The notes: generated by a model from the letters alone, not told the origin. 64,000 nt of DNA from Streptomyces marispadix (GCF_022524345.1 NZ_JAKWJU010000002.1:6252001-6316000); one strand, 5' to 3'. Counted from the first letter of the stretch, positions 37,856 to 46,203 are shown. Program-made: numbers and translations.

Positions 37856-37871
37856 GTGCAATCAATTGCAC
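37856..37871. promoter_or_regulatory. Palindromic operator before the GTP cyclohydrolase II gene
   Basis: GTGCAAT-ca-ATTGCAC, perfect 7-bp arms, with another TGCAAC eleven bases on, inside an AT-rich stretch (to about 37925) between two GC-rich genes. This suggests that the cyclohydrolase gene has its own regulated promoter even though it follows the CDP-alcohol transferase gene. Confidence 0.5.
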
Positions 37872-37942
37872 GTACATGCAACCCGGTTGAGGATTCTCCT
37901 AAAAAATCCGATGCGAAGTTGGCCGACGGGTATGCTCAGCGC

Positions 37943-38596
37943 ATGGCGTACCAGGAACTCTCTGTGAACAGCTCCCCGCGGCAAACCGCCGCTGTCGAGA
38001 GGGTGGTGGAGGTCCGGCTTCCCACAGTCCATGGAGAATTCCGGGCCATCGGATACATGGACACCCGCACCAACCAAGAGCAAGTCGCCCTCGTGCACGG
38101 CGAGATTGCCGACGGCGCACTCACGCGCGTGCATTCGGAGTGCCTCACCGGCGAGGTCTTCGGTTCCACGCACTGCGAGTGCGGAGACCAGCTCGGCACG
38201 GCGATGCGGATGATGGTCGCGGACGGCTCCGGCATCCTCATCTACATACAGGGGCACGAAGGCCGGGGAATCGGACTGCTGGCGAAGCTGAAGGCGCTGC
38301 AACTCCAGCAGGCGGAAGGGCTCGACACCGTCGAGGCGAATCTGGCGCTCGGTCTTCCCGTCGACGCCCGCGAGTACACGGTTGCGGTGGAAATTCTCAA
38401 CGACCTCGGCGTGGAGTCCGTACGTCTCCTGTCGAACAATCCGAGAAAGCGCGACGCCCTGGAGGCGAACGGCATAAACATCGCCGAGCGCATTCCGCTG
38501 CTGATCCCGCCGAACAAGGAGAACCACCAGTATCTGCTCGCGAAGCGGAAGCGGCTGGACCACAGCCTTCCGCATCTAGACGGCCTGCTCGGCTGA
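37943..38596 (+). CDS. GTP cyclohydrolase II, variant active site
   Basis: 217 aa. Opens the imidazole ring of GTP. Zinc cysteines 67, 78 and 80 (HSECLTGE, THCECGDQ), the GHEGRGIGLLAK loop and TVEANLALGL are all present, so it is an active-looking RibA-type enzyme without a RibB domain. The residue matching catalytic Tyr105 of E. coli RibA is Leu119 (LKALQLQQ instead of IRAYALQD). A Streptomyces coelicolor paralogue with Met at this position is reported to stop at the formylated intermediate FAPy; the same product is inferred here. The ATG at 37943 is chosen because the 144 bp upstream are AT-rich and regulatory-looking; an ATG at 37799 overlapping the previous stop would give 265 aa. No clear Shine-Dalgarno site for either. 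Confidence 0.9.
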   Translation: MAYQELSVNSSPRQTAAVERVVEVRLPTVHGEFRAIGYMDTRTNQEQVALVHGEIADGALTRVHSECLTGEVFGSTHCECGDQLGTAMRMMVADGSGILIYIQGHEGRGIGLLAKLKALQLQQAEGLDTVEANLALGLPVDAREYTVAVEILNDLGVESVRLLSNNPRKRDALEANGINIAERIPLLIPPNKENHQYLLAKRKRLDHSLPHLDGLLG

Positions 38597-38603
38597 CACC
38601 TGC

Positions 38604-38625
38604 CCGCCCGGCCGAGGCCGGGCGG
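38604..38625 (+). terminator. Probable intrinsic terminator
   Basis: CCGCCCGGCC (38604-38613) and GGCCGGGCGG (38616-38625) are perfect 10-bp arms eight bases after the GTP cyclohydrolase II stop. Confidence 0.7.
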
Positions 38626-38783
38626 CGGCGGGGAGAAATCCCGGCGGCCCACGAACTGCGCGGCGGCACACGCCTCGTGATGGATGTCATGAGTCTGCGC
38701 TGAATTCCCGCCGGAGCTTCACGGCCCCCAGTGCGCTCCAATACGGTCCCTGCCGACCGTTCACCTTGCGCTCTGGGGGTCTT

Positions 38784-39951
38784 GTGAAGTTCGGGATCGG
38801 CAGTATCCGCTCAGGAAGGCGCACGAAAACGGCAGTCACCGCGGGCGTCGTCGCGGCCGGTGTGATCGCCGGATTCGCACTCGGAAGCTCTTCCGGGCAG
38901 GCGGCACCGGGCTCCGCCTCCGGGCCGGACCGGCGGGGAGCGTCGGCGGCGGGCGCAGCCGACGAGTCGAAGGACTTCAGGTTCCCGGGCGCCGACACCA
39001 TGGCCCTGCACGACGGGTCGGGCAAGTACATCACCTACGGCGCCAGTTCACGCGGCAAGAAGGTGCCGTACTCGGTGAGCGGCTCCGGCGATGTCGTCGG
39101 TACGTCACCGAAGATCGGCCGGCGATGCCATGCCGCACGGCGGAGGGGACTGGGCGAAGAAGGGCGGCGTGTGGACGCCCGGCGCCTTCCACCACACCGA
39201 AGGCGGCGTCGCGCGCTACTACCTCTTCTACACGGCGGTGCCGAAGAGCGGCCCGGAGCGGCACTGCGTGGGCGTCGCATCGTCGAAGAAGCCCGCATCC
39301 GGATTCAAGGCCGAGCCGAAGCCGCTGGTCTGCCCGCCGAAGCGGTGGGCGATCGACGCCGACGTCACCACCGGGCCCGGCGGCACCGTGTGGATGACCT
39401 GGCGGGACGGAGGAGCGGCCGAGGGAGCGGAGTCCGCGCTCTCCGCGATGCGGCTGAAATTCCGTCAGGACGGCACCGTGGACCGGGCGTCCAGGACCCA
39501 CGTTCTGCTGCGCAGCGACAAACTCACCTGGGCCCACTACAAGGACGGCGCAGGCGTCACCGTCATCGAGAATCCCAGCGCCCTTTACAACCGCGGCAGT
39601 TGGTATCTGTTCTACTCCGGCAATTCATGGCCCACGAACTACTACGCCACGGGCATCGCGAATTGCGGCGCCGAACTCGGCAAGGGCGCCTGCGAACCCA
39701 TGCCGGGTCCGCAGAAGGCGTGGTTCTCCTACTCCGGGCCGAAAAAGCATCTGCCCGCGAAAATGCGCAAGTACGGCCTGCCGGGGAACAAGCGGGGGCC
39801 GGGTGCGATGGATGTGTACCGCGCACGGGACGGAAAGCCGTGGGTGACGTGGAATTACCTCTCCGACGAGAGCAAGCGGAAGAGCCGCACCGGGCGTTTG
39901 AGCATCACGGGCAAGGGCTCCTCGGCCGACTTCAAGGTCAGCCTGCCGTAA
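38784..39951 (+). pseudogene. Secreted GH43-like glycoside hydrolase, frameshifted
   Basis: An exported protein of about 388 aa if the frame is restored. GTG 38784 opens a signal peptide (AVTAGVVAAGVIAGFALG) and the start of a beta-propeller (FPGADTMALHDGSG); at about 39105-39125 the homology moves to the +1 frame (AGDAMPHGGGDWAKKGG), which continues to 39951. The second part has GH43-type features: candidate Asp in WAIDADV, Glu in VIENPSALYNRGSWYLFYSG. Intended role would be cleavage of arabinan- or xylan-like sugars outside the cell. One frame break in otherwise well-preserved coding sequence means recent inactivation or a base-calling error. The assignment to GH43 is by fold-like motifs only. 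Confidence 0.75.
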
Positions 39952-40025
39952 GGGAGTTGCCGGGCTGAGCACCGGGACCGGCAATGCGGGCCGATCACGG
40001 GAACGCGCTGTGTGGACCGACCGAC

Positions 40026-40066
40026 GGGACCGGCCGCTGGAATCGCGGGCGGTCCCGGCCGGTCCC
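40026..40066. terminator. Bidirectional terminator
   Basis: GGGACCGGCC (40026-40035) pairs perfectly with GGCCGGTCCC (40057-40066), 21-nt loop, between the convergent GH43-like and GGCT-like genes. Confidence 0.6.
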
Positions 40067-40106
40067 ATGCGGATCACCATGCGGATCAACTCCGGATGGG
40101 GCCGGG

Positions 40107-40850
40107 TCAGGTCGGTACGGGCTCCGCCTCGTGCTCGGGCGCACCGGGCGGCGTCTCCAGCAGCCCCTCGACCGCCTCCGCGCTCCAATATCCGGCGGCG
40201 CCCCTTCGTGAGGCGAGATATCCGGCGATGCGCCGCCCGGACCAGCCGTGCGACTCGGCGAGCCCCGAGGCGAGATGCCTGAGATAGGCGGCTGCCGGCG
40301 GATTGCCCGGCACATCGTGGCACCCCCAGGGCGCGGTGAACGTCAGGACGGGATGCCCGTCGAGAGTTCCCGCGCACACCAGCGTCTCGTAGCGTCCGCT
40401 GCCCGTCTCGGCCCTGCCCGAGGCCAGCACCTGCCGCAGGTCGAGATCCGGGCCCGGCTCGCGGTGCATCTCCTGCGCGGCGATGTCGGAGAACTGCTCC
40501 GCCGTCACCAGCCAGGCCCGTGCCGCCGTGCCGCCACCCTCGTCGTCGCCGCCGGGACTCCCGTCCCCCTCCGCACCGGGGGCGGGGTCGTAGAACGCGG
40601 TGCCGCCCGTCCACACCGACGACTCCAGGGCGAAGTACAGCTCGCCCGGGAGCATCACCGGCAGCGCACGCTCCGGGGGACGCGGGTCCCGGCAGCCGGG
40701 CTGCGCACGCCGCCCGCCGGAGGGCCTGCCGCCGTTGAGATAGCAGCTCAGCCGGGACAGATGCATGTTGGAACCGAACGCCGCATACCAGACCTTCCGG
40801 GGCGCGGTGAACTCCCGCTGCGGCGGAGTCGGTCGGTGGGGGACGATCAC
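40107..40850 (-). CDS. Gamma-glutamylcyclotransferase-like protein
   Basis: 247 aa, cytosolic. The start WYAAFGSNMHLSRL is the phosphate-like binding loop YxxYGSN of the GGCT/AIG2 fold, and GYLASRRGAAGYW at the end resembles actinobacterial proteins sometimes mislabelled histone deacetylase. A Gly/Asp-rich insertion (about residues 98-112) disrupts the middle. GTG 40850 has GGAG five bases upstream and is preferred over GTG 40895. Enzyme activity on gamma-glutamyl amines is possible, but the catalytic Glu of GGCT is not identified with certainty. No operon partner. Confidence 0.65.
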   Translation of the reverse strand: MIVPHRPTPPQREFTAPRKVWYAAFGSNMHLSRLSCYLNGGRPSGGRRAQPGCRDPRPPERALPVMLPGELYFALESSVWTGGTAFYDPAPGAEGDGSPGGDDEGGGTAARAWLVTAEQFSDIAAQEMHREPGPDLDLRQVLASGRAETGSGRYETLVCAGTLDGHPVLTFTAPWGCHDVPGNPPAAAYLRHLASGLAESHGWSGRRIAGYLASRRGAAGYWSAEAVEGLLETPPGAPEHEAEPVPT

Positions 40851-41009
40851 TGTGGCTCCGTCTCGGTCACGCGGCCTTCGGCCTGGTCCTCTCACTCGTC
40901 AGCCGCGGGCCGGGGCCCGGACGGCCGACCGGGTGCCTACCCCGGCCGCCGGAGCGCCGAACAGTGTGCCTGGTCACCCGACGGGCGACTCTCGCGCGAG
41001 CGTGCCCCG

Positions 41010-41072
41010 CCATGCCTGTGAGCAGGCGCGTCACCGGACATGTGACCAGGCGTGTGACCGGCGTGTGATCAG
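41010..41072 (-). repeat. Short degenerate repeats
   Basis: Four imperfect copies of a motif around GTGTGACCAGGCG occur in the noncoding gap between the GGCT-like and GNAT genes (for example ATGTGACCAGG, CGTGTGACCGG, CGTGTGATCAGG). Possible slippage product; function unknown. Confidence 0.35.
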
Positions 41073-41096
41073 GCCCGGAACGAGGCGTGTTCCGCG

Positions 41097-41634
41097 CTAC
41101 GTAAGGCGACGATCACCGTCCGTGCCACCGGACGGACGGCGACCGGCCGGGGCGTCCAGGGCGTACACCGTGACCGGCCTGCCCAGGAACTCGTCCCGCC
41201 GGAGCGGGGCGAACCCCAGACGTCCGGCGACCCGGGCCGAAGCCGCGTTCTCCGGACTGATCATCGCTGTGACGCGGTCGAGCCGCAGGTGTGAGAAGCC
41301 CCGGTCGACGACTGCCGCCCCTGCCTCGGTGGCGTAACCATTGCCCCATGAGGCCGGTTTGAGGGCCCAGCCCGCCTCGACCTCGTCGAACTGCGGCCAG
41401 TGGTTGAGCCCGGACCGCCCGATGAACTCGCCGCTGCTCCGCAGCTCCACCGCGCACAGGCCATGGCCGCGCTCGGCCCACTGTTCCTCGGTCTCCATCA
41501 GCCGCTTGAGCGCTTGCTCGTGGGAGAAGGCCGGTACGAACCGGTTCACGAGCGGATTCGCGTGCAGTTCGACGAGCGCGCCCACATCGCGCCGCGTCAG
41601 CGGACGGCAGCAGGAGCCTGTCAGTCGTCAGCAC
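41097..41634 (-). pseudogene. GNAT (RimJ-like) acetyltransferase, frameshifted
   Basis: About 178 aa if repaired. GTG 41634 (GGAGG six bases upstream, overlapping the MFS stop by 14 bp) starts VLTTDRLLL, the usual RimJ-like opening; at about 41605 one base too many (CTGCTGCCGTCCG where CTGCTGCGTCCG is expected) breaks the frame. The rest, from RPLTRRDVGALVELHANP, runs intact with the acetyl-CoA loop ASWGNGYATEAG and LGFAPLRR. Expected function: acetylation of an N-terminus or small molecule using acetyl-CoA. Without repair the longest clean frame is 41097-41585. A sequencing error is as likely as real loss. Confidence 0.75.
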
Positions 41635-43012
41635 GCGAACCTCCCTTGTCCTCATGCGAGTCGGGCGCGCTCGATCCCGGTCGGGCAGCCGCCCCCGCAT
41701 TCGCACCCGCTTTCCGGCCGCGGTGCTCCGTGCCCGAACCGGGCAGCAGTACGCCCGCGACTGCCGCCAGGGCGAGAGCACCCGCGGCGAGCACCTGCAC
41801 CCGGTAGTCGAGCACGGCCACCATCGCGGTGCCCAGCAGCAGCGCCAGGCCCGTGGGCGCGAACATCAGGGTGTCCGCGGTGGCGGCGACACGCCCCCTC
41901 AGACCGGCCGGGGTCTCGCGTTGCACAGCGGTGGAGGCCGCGACGAGCGGGCACGGCAGGCCGGTCCCGATCAGCACGCTTCCCGCGACCACCACCGTCG
42001 GCCACGGCGCCGCCCTCGCCAGCGAACCCAGCGCGAAGACCGCCAACCCCGTTGCCGCGAAGGCGCGTTCGGGCATCCGGCGCAGCAGCGCACCGGCGGC
42101 GAGCCCGCTGACGACGGAGCCGAGCCCCTGGGCCGTGGTGAGGACACCGGCGTACGCGGGGGAGCGGTGCAGCCCGTCGTCCAGCAGCGCGTAGGTCGCG
42201 GTGCTGCTCACGCCGGAGACGACGAGGGCGGCGGACCCCGCGAGGACCAGGGTGCGCAGCACACCGTGCCGCCACAGGTACCGGATGCCTTCGGCCGTCT
42301 CCCTCGTCCAACTACGCCTATGGGCGAGGGGCGTTGCGAAGGGCGCGGAAGGCCCGGAGGGCGGGGGCCGCCCGGGAGGCCCGTCCGCCCCGGGCATCCC
42401 CGCGTGCCGCACGCGGATCAGGGTGAAGGCCGCCGCCGCGAGGAGGAAGGTCGCGCAGTCCAGCAGCGCCACTGCCTTTCCGCCGAGCGCGGTGAAGAGT
42501 GCCGCCCCGGCGAGCGGCGCACACAGCTTCCCGCTCTCGACGGCGGTACGGGCCAGTCCGTTGAGGTCGCCGCGGAGTTCGGCCGGGACGACTGTCGCGC
42601 ACAGCGCCGTCCCTGCCGCTCCCGTGAGCACCGATCCCGCGCCGACGACGACGAGCACGGCGAACAGCAGCCAGACCTGCCGTGCCGACTCCACCGCGAG
42701 GGGCAGGGTCAAGGCCGCGGCCAGAGCCAGGTTGGCGGCCGCCAGCAGCGGACGATGCGGGAAGCGGTCGGCGAGGACGCCGATCGCGGGACCCGCGAGC
42801 ACCGGCAGCCAGAAGCAGAAGGTCACCAGGGCGGCGAGGCTGTCGGAGCCGGTCAGCGTCTTCACCCAGACACCGGCGGCGAGCGACATCGCGGAGTCAC
42901 CGAAGGCGGAGGTGACCACTCCGCCCAGATAGAGCGCCGCGTTGCGGTCCCTCAGGACCCGGGCCCCGGTCCAGTTCAACTCCGCCCCCACCCCGCCGTC
43001 TTGGCGAGCCAC
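41621..43012 (-). CDS. MFS efflux transporter
   Basis: 463-aa membrane protein with about 11-12 hydrophobic segments, similar to the DHA3-like/macrolide-efflux-type group (RNAALYLGGVVTSAFGDSAMSL, VLADRFPHRPLL, RRMPERAFAATGL). A hydrophilic Pro-rich central loop (PPGRPPPSGPSAP) and a charged C-terminal tail follow the family layout. GTG at 43012 has GGGGG five bases upstream. The perfect ArsR-type inverted repeat covers the promoter immediately ahead of this start, so expression is probably repressed by the divergent ArsR protein. Likely exports a small molecule; the ligand is unknown. The downstream GNAT gene overlaps its stop. Confidence 0.85.
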   Translation of the reverse strand: MARQDGGVGAELNWTGARVLRDRNAALYLGGVVTSAFGDSAMSLAAGVWVKTLTGSDSLAALVTFCFWLPVLAGPAIGVLADRFPHRPLLAAANLALAAALTLPLAVESARQVWLLFAVLVVVGAGSVLTGAAGTALCATVVPAELRGDLNGLARTAVESGKLCAPLAGAALFTALGGKAVALLDCATFLLAAAAFTLIRVRHAGMPGADGPPGRPPPSGPSAPFATPLAHRRSWTRETAEGIRYLWRHGVLRTLVLAGSAALVVSGVSSTATYALLDDGLHRSPAYAGVLTTAQGLGSVVSGLAAGALLRRMPERAFAATGLAVFALGSLARAAPWPTVVVAGSVLIGTGLPCPLVAASTAVQRETPAGLRGRVAATADTLMFAPTGLALLLGTAMVAVLDYRVQVLAAGALALAAVAGVLLPGSGTEHRGRKAGANAGAAARPGSSAPDSHEDKGGSRADD

Positions 43013-43043
43013 ACTACCCCCAATCAGTCGCTTGGGGGTAGTG
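43012..43043. promoter_or_regulatory. ArsR operator, perfect 12-bp inverted repeat
   Basis: CACTACCCCCAA (43012-43023) and TTGGGGGTAGTG (43032-43043) are perfect complements with an 8-nt spacer, placed between the MFS start codon and the divergent ArsR gene. This is a very strong candidate for the ArsR binding site controlling the efflux gene. Confidence 0.7.
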
Positions 43044-43089
43044 GAACGGCCGAGCACCCGGGCGGTGGCCATGCGCTTTACTGGCCTGC

Positions 43090-43623
43090 GTGACCGGCAT
43101 CGACCCCGTACTGCGCGCGCTCGCCCATCCGGTACGGCTGCGCATGATGACGCTTATGTGGCCCGGCCCGATGTCCGCGGCCGAACTCGCCCGCGAGCTG
43201 GACATCTCACATGCGCTGGCCAGCCAGCATCTGCGCCGTCTGGACGCCGCCGGACTCGTCGAGCTGGCAGAGCAGCGCACCAGACGCGGCGGCCGGGAAC
43301 GCCGCTACCGCGCCGTGCACGGCGCGCCCCTCTCCGAACAGCGCGAGGGCGCCGAGATGCTGGCCGGGACTCTGGCGCACACCCTCCGCGAAAGGGCGGC
43401 GCAGCGTGCACCCGAGGGCGAAGGCGTCACCACCGACGCCGAGTTGTGGGTCGACCCCGGCGTATGGGAGGACGTCCGCAGACGTCTCGCTGACCTCGCC
43501 ATGGAGCTTCACGACGCCGCCCGGCCGCCGCGCACCCCGCACACCTCACGCGTCGGCCTCACCGTCATGGCCTTCCCCATGCGGCAGGAGGAAGCCCCCG
43601 CGGGGGAGGAGGGGACCGGCTGA
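43090..43623 (+). CDS. ArsR-family transcriptional regulator
   Basis: 177-aa winged-helix repressor: ALAHPVRLRMMTLMWPGPMS, ELARELDISHALASQHLRRLDAAGLV is the recognition region, followed by a basic wing (RTRRGGRERRYRAV) and a C-terminal helical extension. No metal-binding ELCVCDL-type cysteines are visible, so the effector is probably organic. GTG 43090 has no Shine-Dalgarno site, and TTTACT lies 8-13 bp upstream, which would fit a leaderless transcript. Divergent from the MFS exporter through the inverted repeat at 43012-43043, so it is probably its repressor. Confidence 0.88.
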   Translation: MTGIDPVLRALAHPVRLRMMTLMWPGPMSAAELARELDISHALASQHLRRLDAAGLVELAEQRTRRGGRERRYRAVHGAPLSEQREGAEMLAGTLAHTLRERAAQRAPEGEGVTTDAELWVDPGVWEDVRRRLADLAMELHDAARPPRTPHTSRVGLTVMAFPMRQEEAPAGEEGTG

Positions 43624-43802
43624 CCCGCCACCGCGCGTTCGGTCCTGCACACCGCTGGCCCGTATACCGCTGCCGCTTGTACGTACCGCTGCGGTGCGTG
43701 CCTCCGCTTCGCCGGACACGCTGCGTAAGGAGACGTCAACGTGACTAGTATCAACGGTAGTTGGTGACGACAGCAGCCCAGAGGGTGACCGAGGAGCCCG
43801 TG

Positions 43803-44651
43803 ATGGACGAGATGCCCGTGTGGATGCACACGGAGCCCCGGCCTCCAGTGGATCTACAGGTCGACAGGCCGCACGGCGCACGCATCTACGACTTCCTCCT
43901 CGGCGGCAAGACCAACTACGCGGCCGACCGCGAGCAGGCCGAGAAGGTCCTCGCCAGCATCCCCTCGGCGGCCGAAAGCGCCAGGGAGAACCGGGCGTTC
44001 GTCCACCGGGCCGCGCGCCATCTCGCCCGGGAGCACGGCTTACGCCAGTTCCTCGACATCGGGACGGGCATCCCCACCTCGCCCAATCTGCACGAGGTCG
44101 CACAGGCCGTCGACCCGACGGCACGCGTGGTCTACGCCGACAACGACCCGATCGTGCTGGCGCACTCCCGTGCTCTGCACACCAGTTCACCGGAGGGTGC
44201 CACGGCCTATATCCAGGCCGATGCGACCGAGCCGGACGCCATCCTGAACGCCCCTGAGTTCCAGCAGACGCTCGACCTGGGCCGTCCCGTCGCGATCACC
44301 CTCTGCCTGCTGCTGCACTGGCTGCCGGAGGGCTACGACGCATACGGCCTGGTCCGTAAGCTCGCCGACGTCGTACCGGCCGGGAGCGCGCTGGTGATCA
44401 CCCATGTCACCAAGGACTTCGATGAGCGCGCGGGAAAGATCGAAGAGGACTTCGAGGACACGGGCTCTTCGGTACGCACCCGCACCAAGGCGCAGGTCGA
44501 GCGCTTCTTCGACGGATTCGACCTCGTGCCGCCAGGACTGGTGCCGCCGCAGCGCTGGCACCAGGAGCAGATGGAGATCGAGGCGGGCAGCAGCGACGTC
44601 GTCGGCGAGGACCACATTCCCATCTGGGCGGGCGTCGGCCTGAAGCGCTGA
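43803..44651 (+). CDS. SAM-dependent methyltransferase (DUF574 type) with a TTA codon
   Basis: 282 aa. Family features are ARIYDFLLGGKTNYAADR at the start, the SAM loop FLDIGTGIPTSPNLHE, VYADNDPIVLAHSR, and VGLKR at the end; these proteins are highly multiplied in streptomycetes and their substrates are mostly unknown. ATG 43803 is preceded by GAGGAG. A TTA leucine codon occurs in frame at 44040-44042 (EHGLRQ), so translation probably depends on the bldA tRNA and is limited to late growth. No close partner gene. Confidence 0.88.
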   Translation: MDEMPVWMHTEPRPPVDLQVDRPHGARIYDFLLGGKTNYAADREQAEKVLASIPSAAESARENRAFVHRAARHLAREHGLRQFLDIGTGIPTSPNLHEVAQAVDPTARVVYADNDPIVLAHSRALHTSSPEGATAYIQADATEPDAILNAPEFQQTLDLGRPVAITLCLLLHWLPEGYDAYGLVRKLADVVPAGSALVITHVTKDFDERAGKIEEDFEDTGSSVRTRTKAQVERFFDGFDLVPPGLVPPQRWHQEQMEIEAGSSDVVGEDHIPIWAGVGLKR

Positions 44652-44733
44652 ACTGCCCCAGCAGCGGCGAGAGTTCAAGCACACGGCTTCCCGGCAGCCG
44701 CCTGGCCCGGTCAGACCAGCCCCGGTCCGGACC

Positions 44734-46203
44734 TCAGCCGGGGTCGCGGGGGTCGAAGGAGTCCGGGTCGACGGTCAGCGGATCGGGAAAGGCCGCCGCG
44801 AGGCGGTCCCAGCGGGTGAACTTGAAGTTCGTGCCCGGCCGTTCGCCGTCCGCCGGAGTCTCCGCACCGTCGTGGGTGACAAGCACGCCCTTCGGAAACG
44901 CCCTGCCCAGCGGGGAGTTGACCACCGTGGAACCGTCGGAGTGCTGCACGGAGTCCGTCGCCGGGCCGTCCGTGACGGTGAACGACCCGACGTACGGGGT
45001 GCGTTCGCCCCGCCCGTACACCGCGAAGGTGTCGTCGCCCTGGCTGGAGGCGAGGACGTATCCGCGGCCGTCGCCCGCGTGGTAGACCGTGAGGCCCTCG
45101 GCGTCGGCGCTGAGCCGCCGTCCGCCGTGACCGGGGTCGTGCGCGGTGTCGAGGACGCACTCCTCCTTCTCCTCGTCGTAGCTCCAAGGCACCCCGTACT
45201 CACGGACCTTGTCGAACAGCGAGGGCGCGGCGAACTCGCCGCCGTCGAGGCCGATCCGCCACAGGCCCACGTCCTCCTGGGCGGCGTAGAGGATGTGCTC
45301 CTCCTGGTCGACGGCCATTCCCTCGACCTGTGGCCGCTCACCGGGGTCGGCGCACGGCGTCCACCTCTTGCCGCCGGGAAGCGTGAAGGAGGCCGGCAGG
45401 GCGGCCGAGTCCCGCGTGGTGTAACCGACCCTGCCGCCCACGTCCTTGAGCCTCAGCAGCTTCAGACCGGTCTCCTCGCGCCGTGAGACGACCGCGTAGG
45501 CCGCGTCGTCGTCGCTGTAGGCCGCGAGGCCGTAGGCGTTGCGCTGCTCGTCCACCTCCTCCTCGTCGCCGGAGAAGACCGGGCGCACGCCCCGAGCTGT
45601 GACGTCGGTCAGCGGAGGCCGTCCGGCGGACACGGCCGCCGGGTCGATCGCGTAGGCACGCACCCGGTCCCGGCCGCGGTCGCTTACGAGGGCCAAGTCC
45701 GTTGCGTGGCCGTCGAGTTCGAAGCCGTAGACGATATCGACGTTGTTGAGGCGCCCCGGCTCGGACCCCTCGCCGGGAGCGCCCGGCGCGTCGAGATGCT
45801 GAAGCCGCCGTCCGTCCGTGCCGTACACGTCGAGACCGGCCTCCTTGAGCGTGCCGACGACCAGGCTGAGCCCCGGGTCGTCCGGGTCGACCCAGACGGC
45901 CGGGTCGTCGGCGTCGGCGTTGCCGCCCTGCTCGTCGTCGTGTACGGCGGGTGTCTCGACGGCGGCCGTGGTACGTGCCGGGCCCGAAGCACCATGCGTC
46001 CGCCCCGGCCCGCCGGCGGCCAGCGCGGCGGGCGCACTCACGGTGAGCAGCACGCCCGCCACGACGGCGGCTCTGCGAACGGCCAAGGCACACAAGGGAG
46101 TTCGGACCCCCGCACGAACGGAGGCACCAACGGAGGAACGGACGGATGCACGAACGGACGCTCGGGCGGAGGCACGCGCGGAGGTGAAGGCGGTCGGTCT
46201 CAC
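44734..46203 (-). CDS. Secreted beta-propeller phytase
   Basis: 489 aa. Signal peptide core AAVVAGVLLTVSAPAALAA near residue 45 preceded by an unusually long basic n-region built from imperfect SVRASVRSS-like repeats, encoded by a simple DNA repeat; this may include a wrong start. The mature part is a six-bladed beta-propeller phytase: DDPAVWVDPDDPGLSLVVGTLKEAGLDVY, EPGRLNNVDIVYGF, VSDRGRDRVRAYAI, RPQVEGMAVDQEEHILY and SADAEGLTVYH supply the acidic calcium sites. It would release phosphate from phytate-calcium outside the cell. GTG 46203 has GAGGAGAG upstream. Located after the SSI gene but separated by a terminator. Confidence 0.93.
   Translation of the reverse strand: MRPTAFTSARASARASVRASVRSSVGASVRAGVRTPLCALAVRRAAVVAGVLLTVSAPAALAAGGPGRTHGASGPARTTAAVETPAVHDDEQGGNADADDPAVWVDPDDPGLSLVVGTLKEAGLDVYGTDGRRLQHLDAPGAPGEGSEPGRLNNVDIVYGFELDGHATDLALVSDRGRDRVRAYAIDPAAVSAGRPPLTDVTARGVRPVFSGDEEEVDEQRNAYGLAAYSDDDAAYAVVSRREETGLKLLRLKDVGGRVGYTTRDSAALPASFTLPGGKRWTPCADPGERPQVEGMAVDQEEHILYAAQEDVGLWRIGLDGGEFAAPSLFDKVREYGVPWSYDEEKEECVLDTAHDPGHGGRRLSADAEGLTVYHAGDGRGYVLASSQGDDTFAVYGRGERTPYVGSFTVTDGPATDSVQHSDGSTVVNSPLGRAFPKGVLVTHDGAETPADGERPGTNFKFTRWDRLAAAFPDPLTVDPDSFDPRDPG

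Noticed and set aside
37799..37942. 48-residue N-terminal extension of GTP cyclohydrolase II
   Set aside because: The ATG at 37799 overlaps the upstream stop, but the segment is AT-rich, holds a palindrome and reads as non-homologous sequence; kept only as an alternative start.
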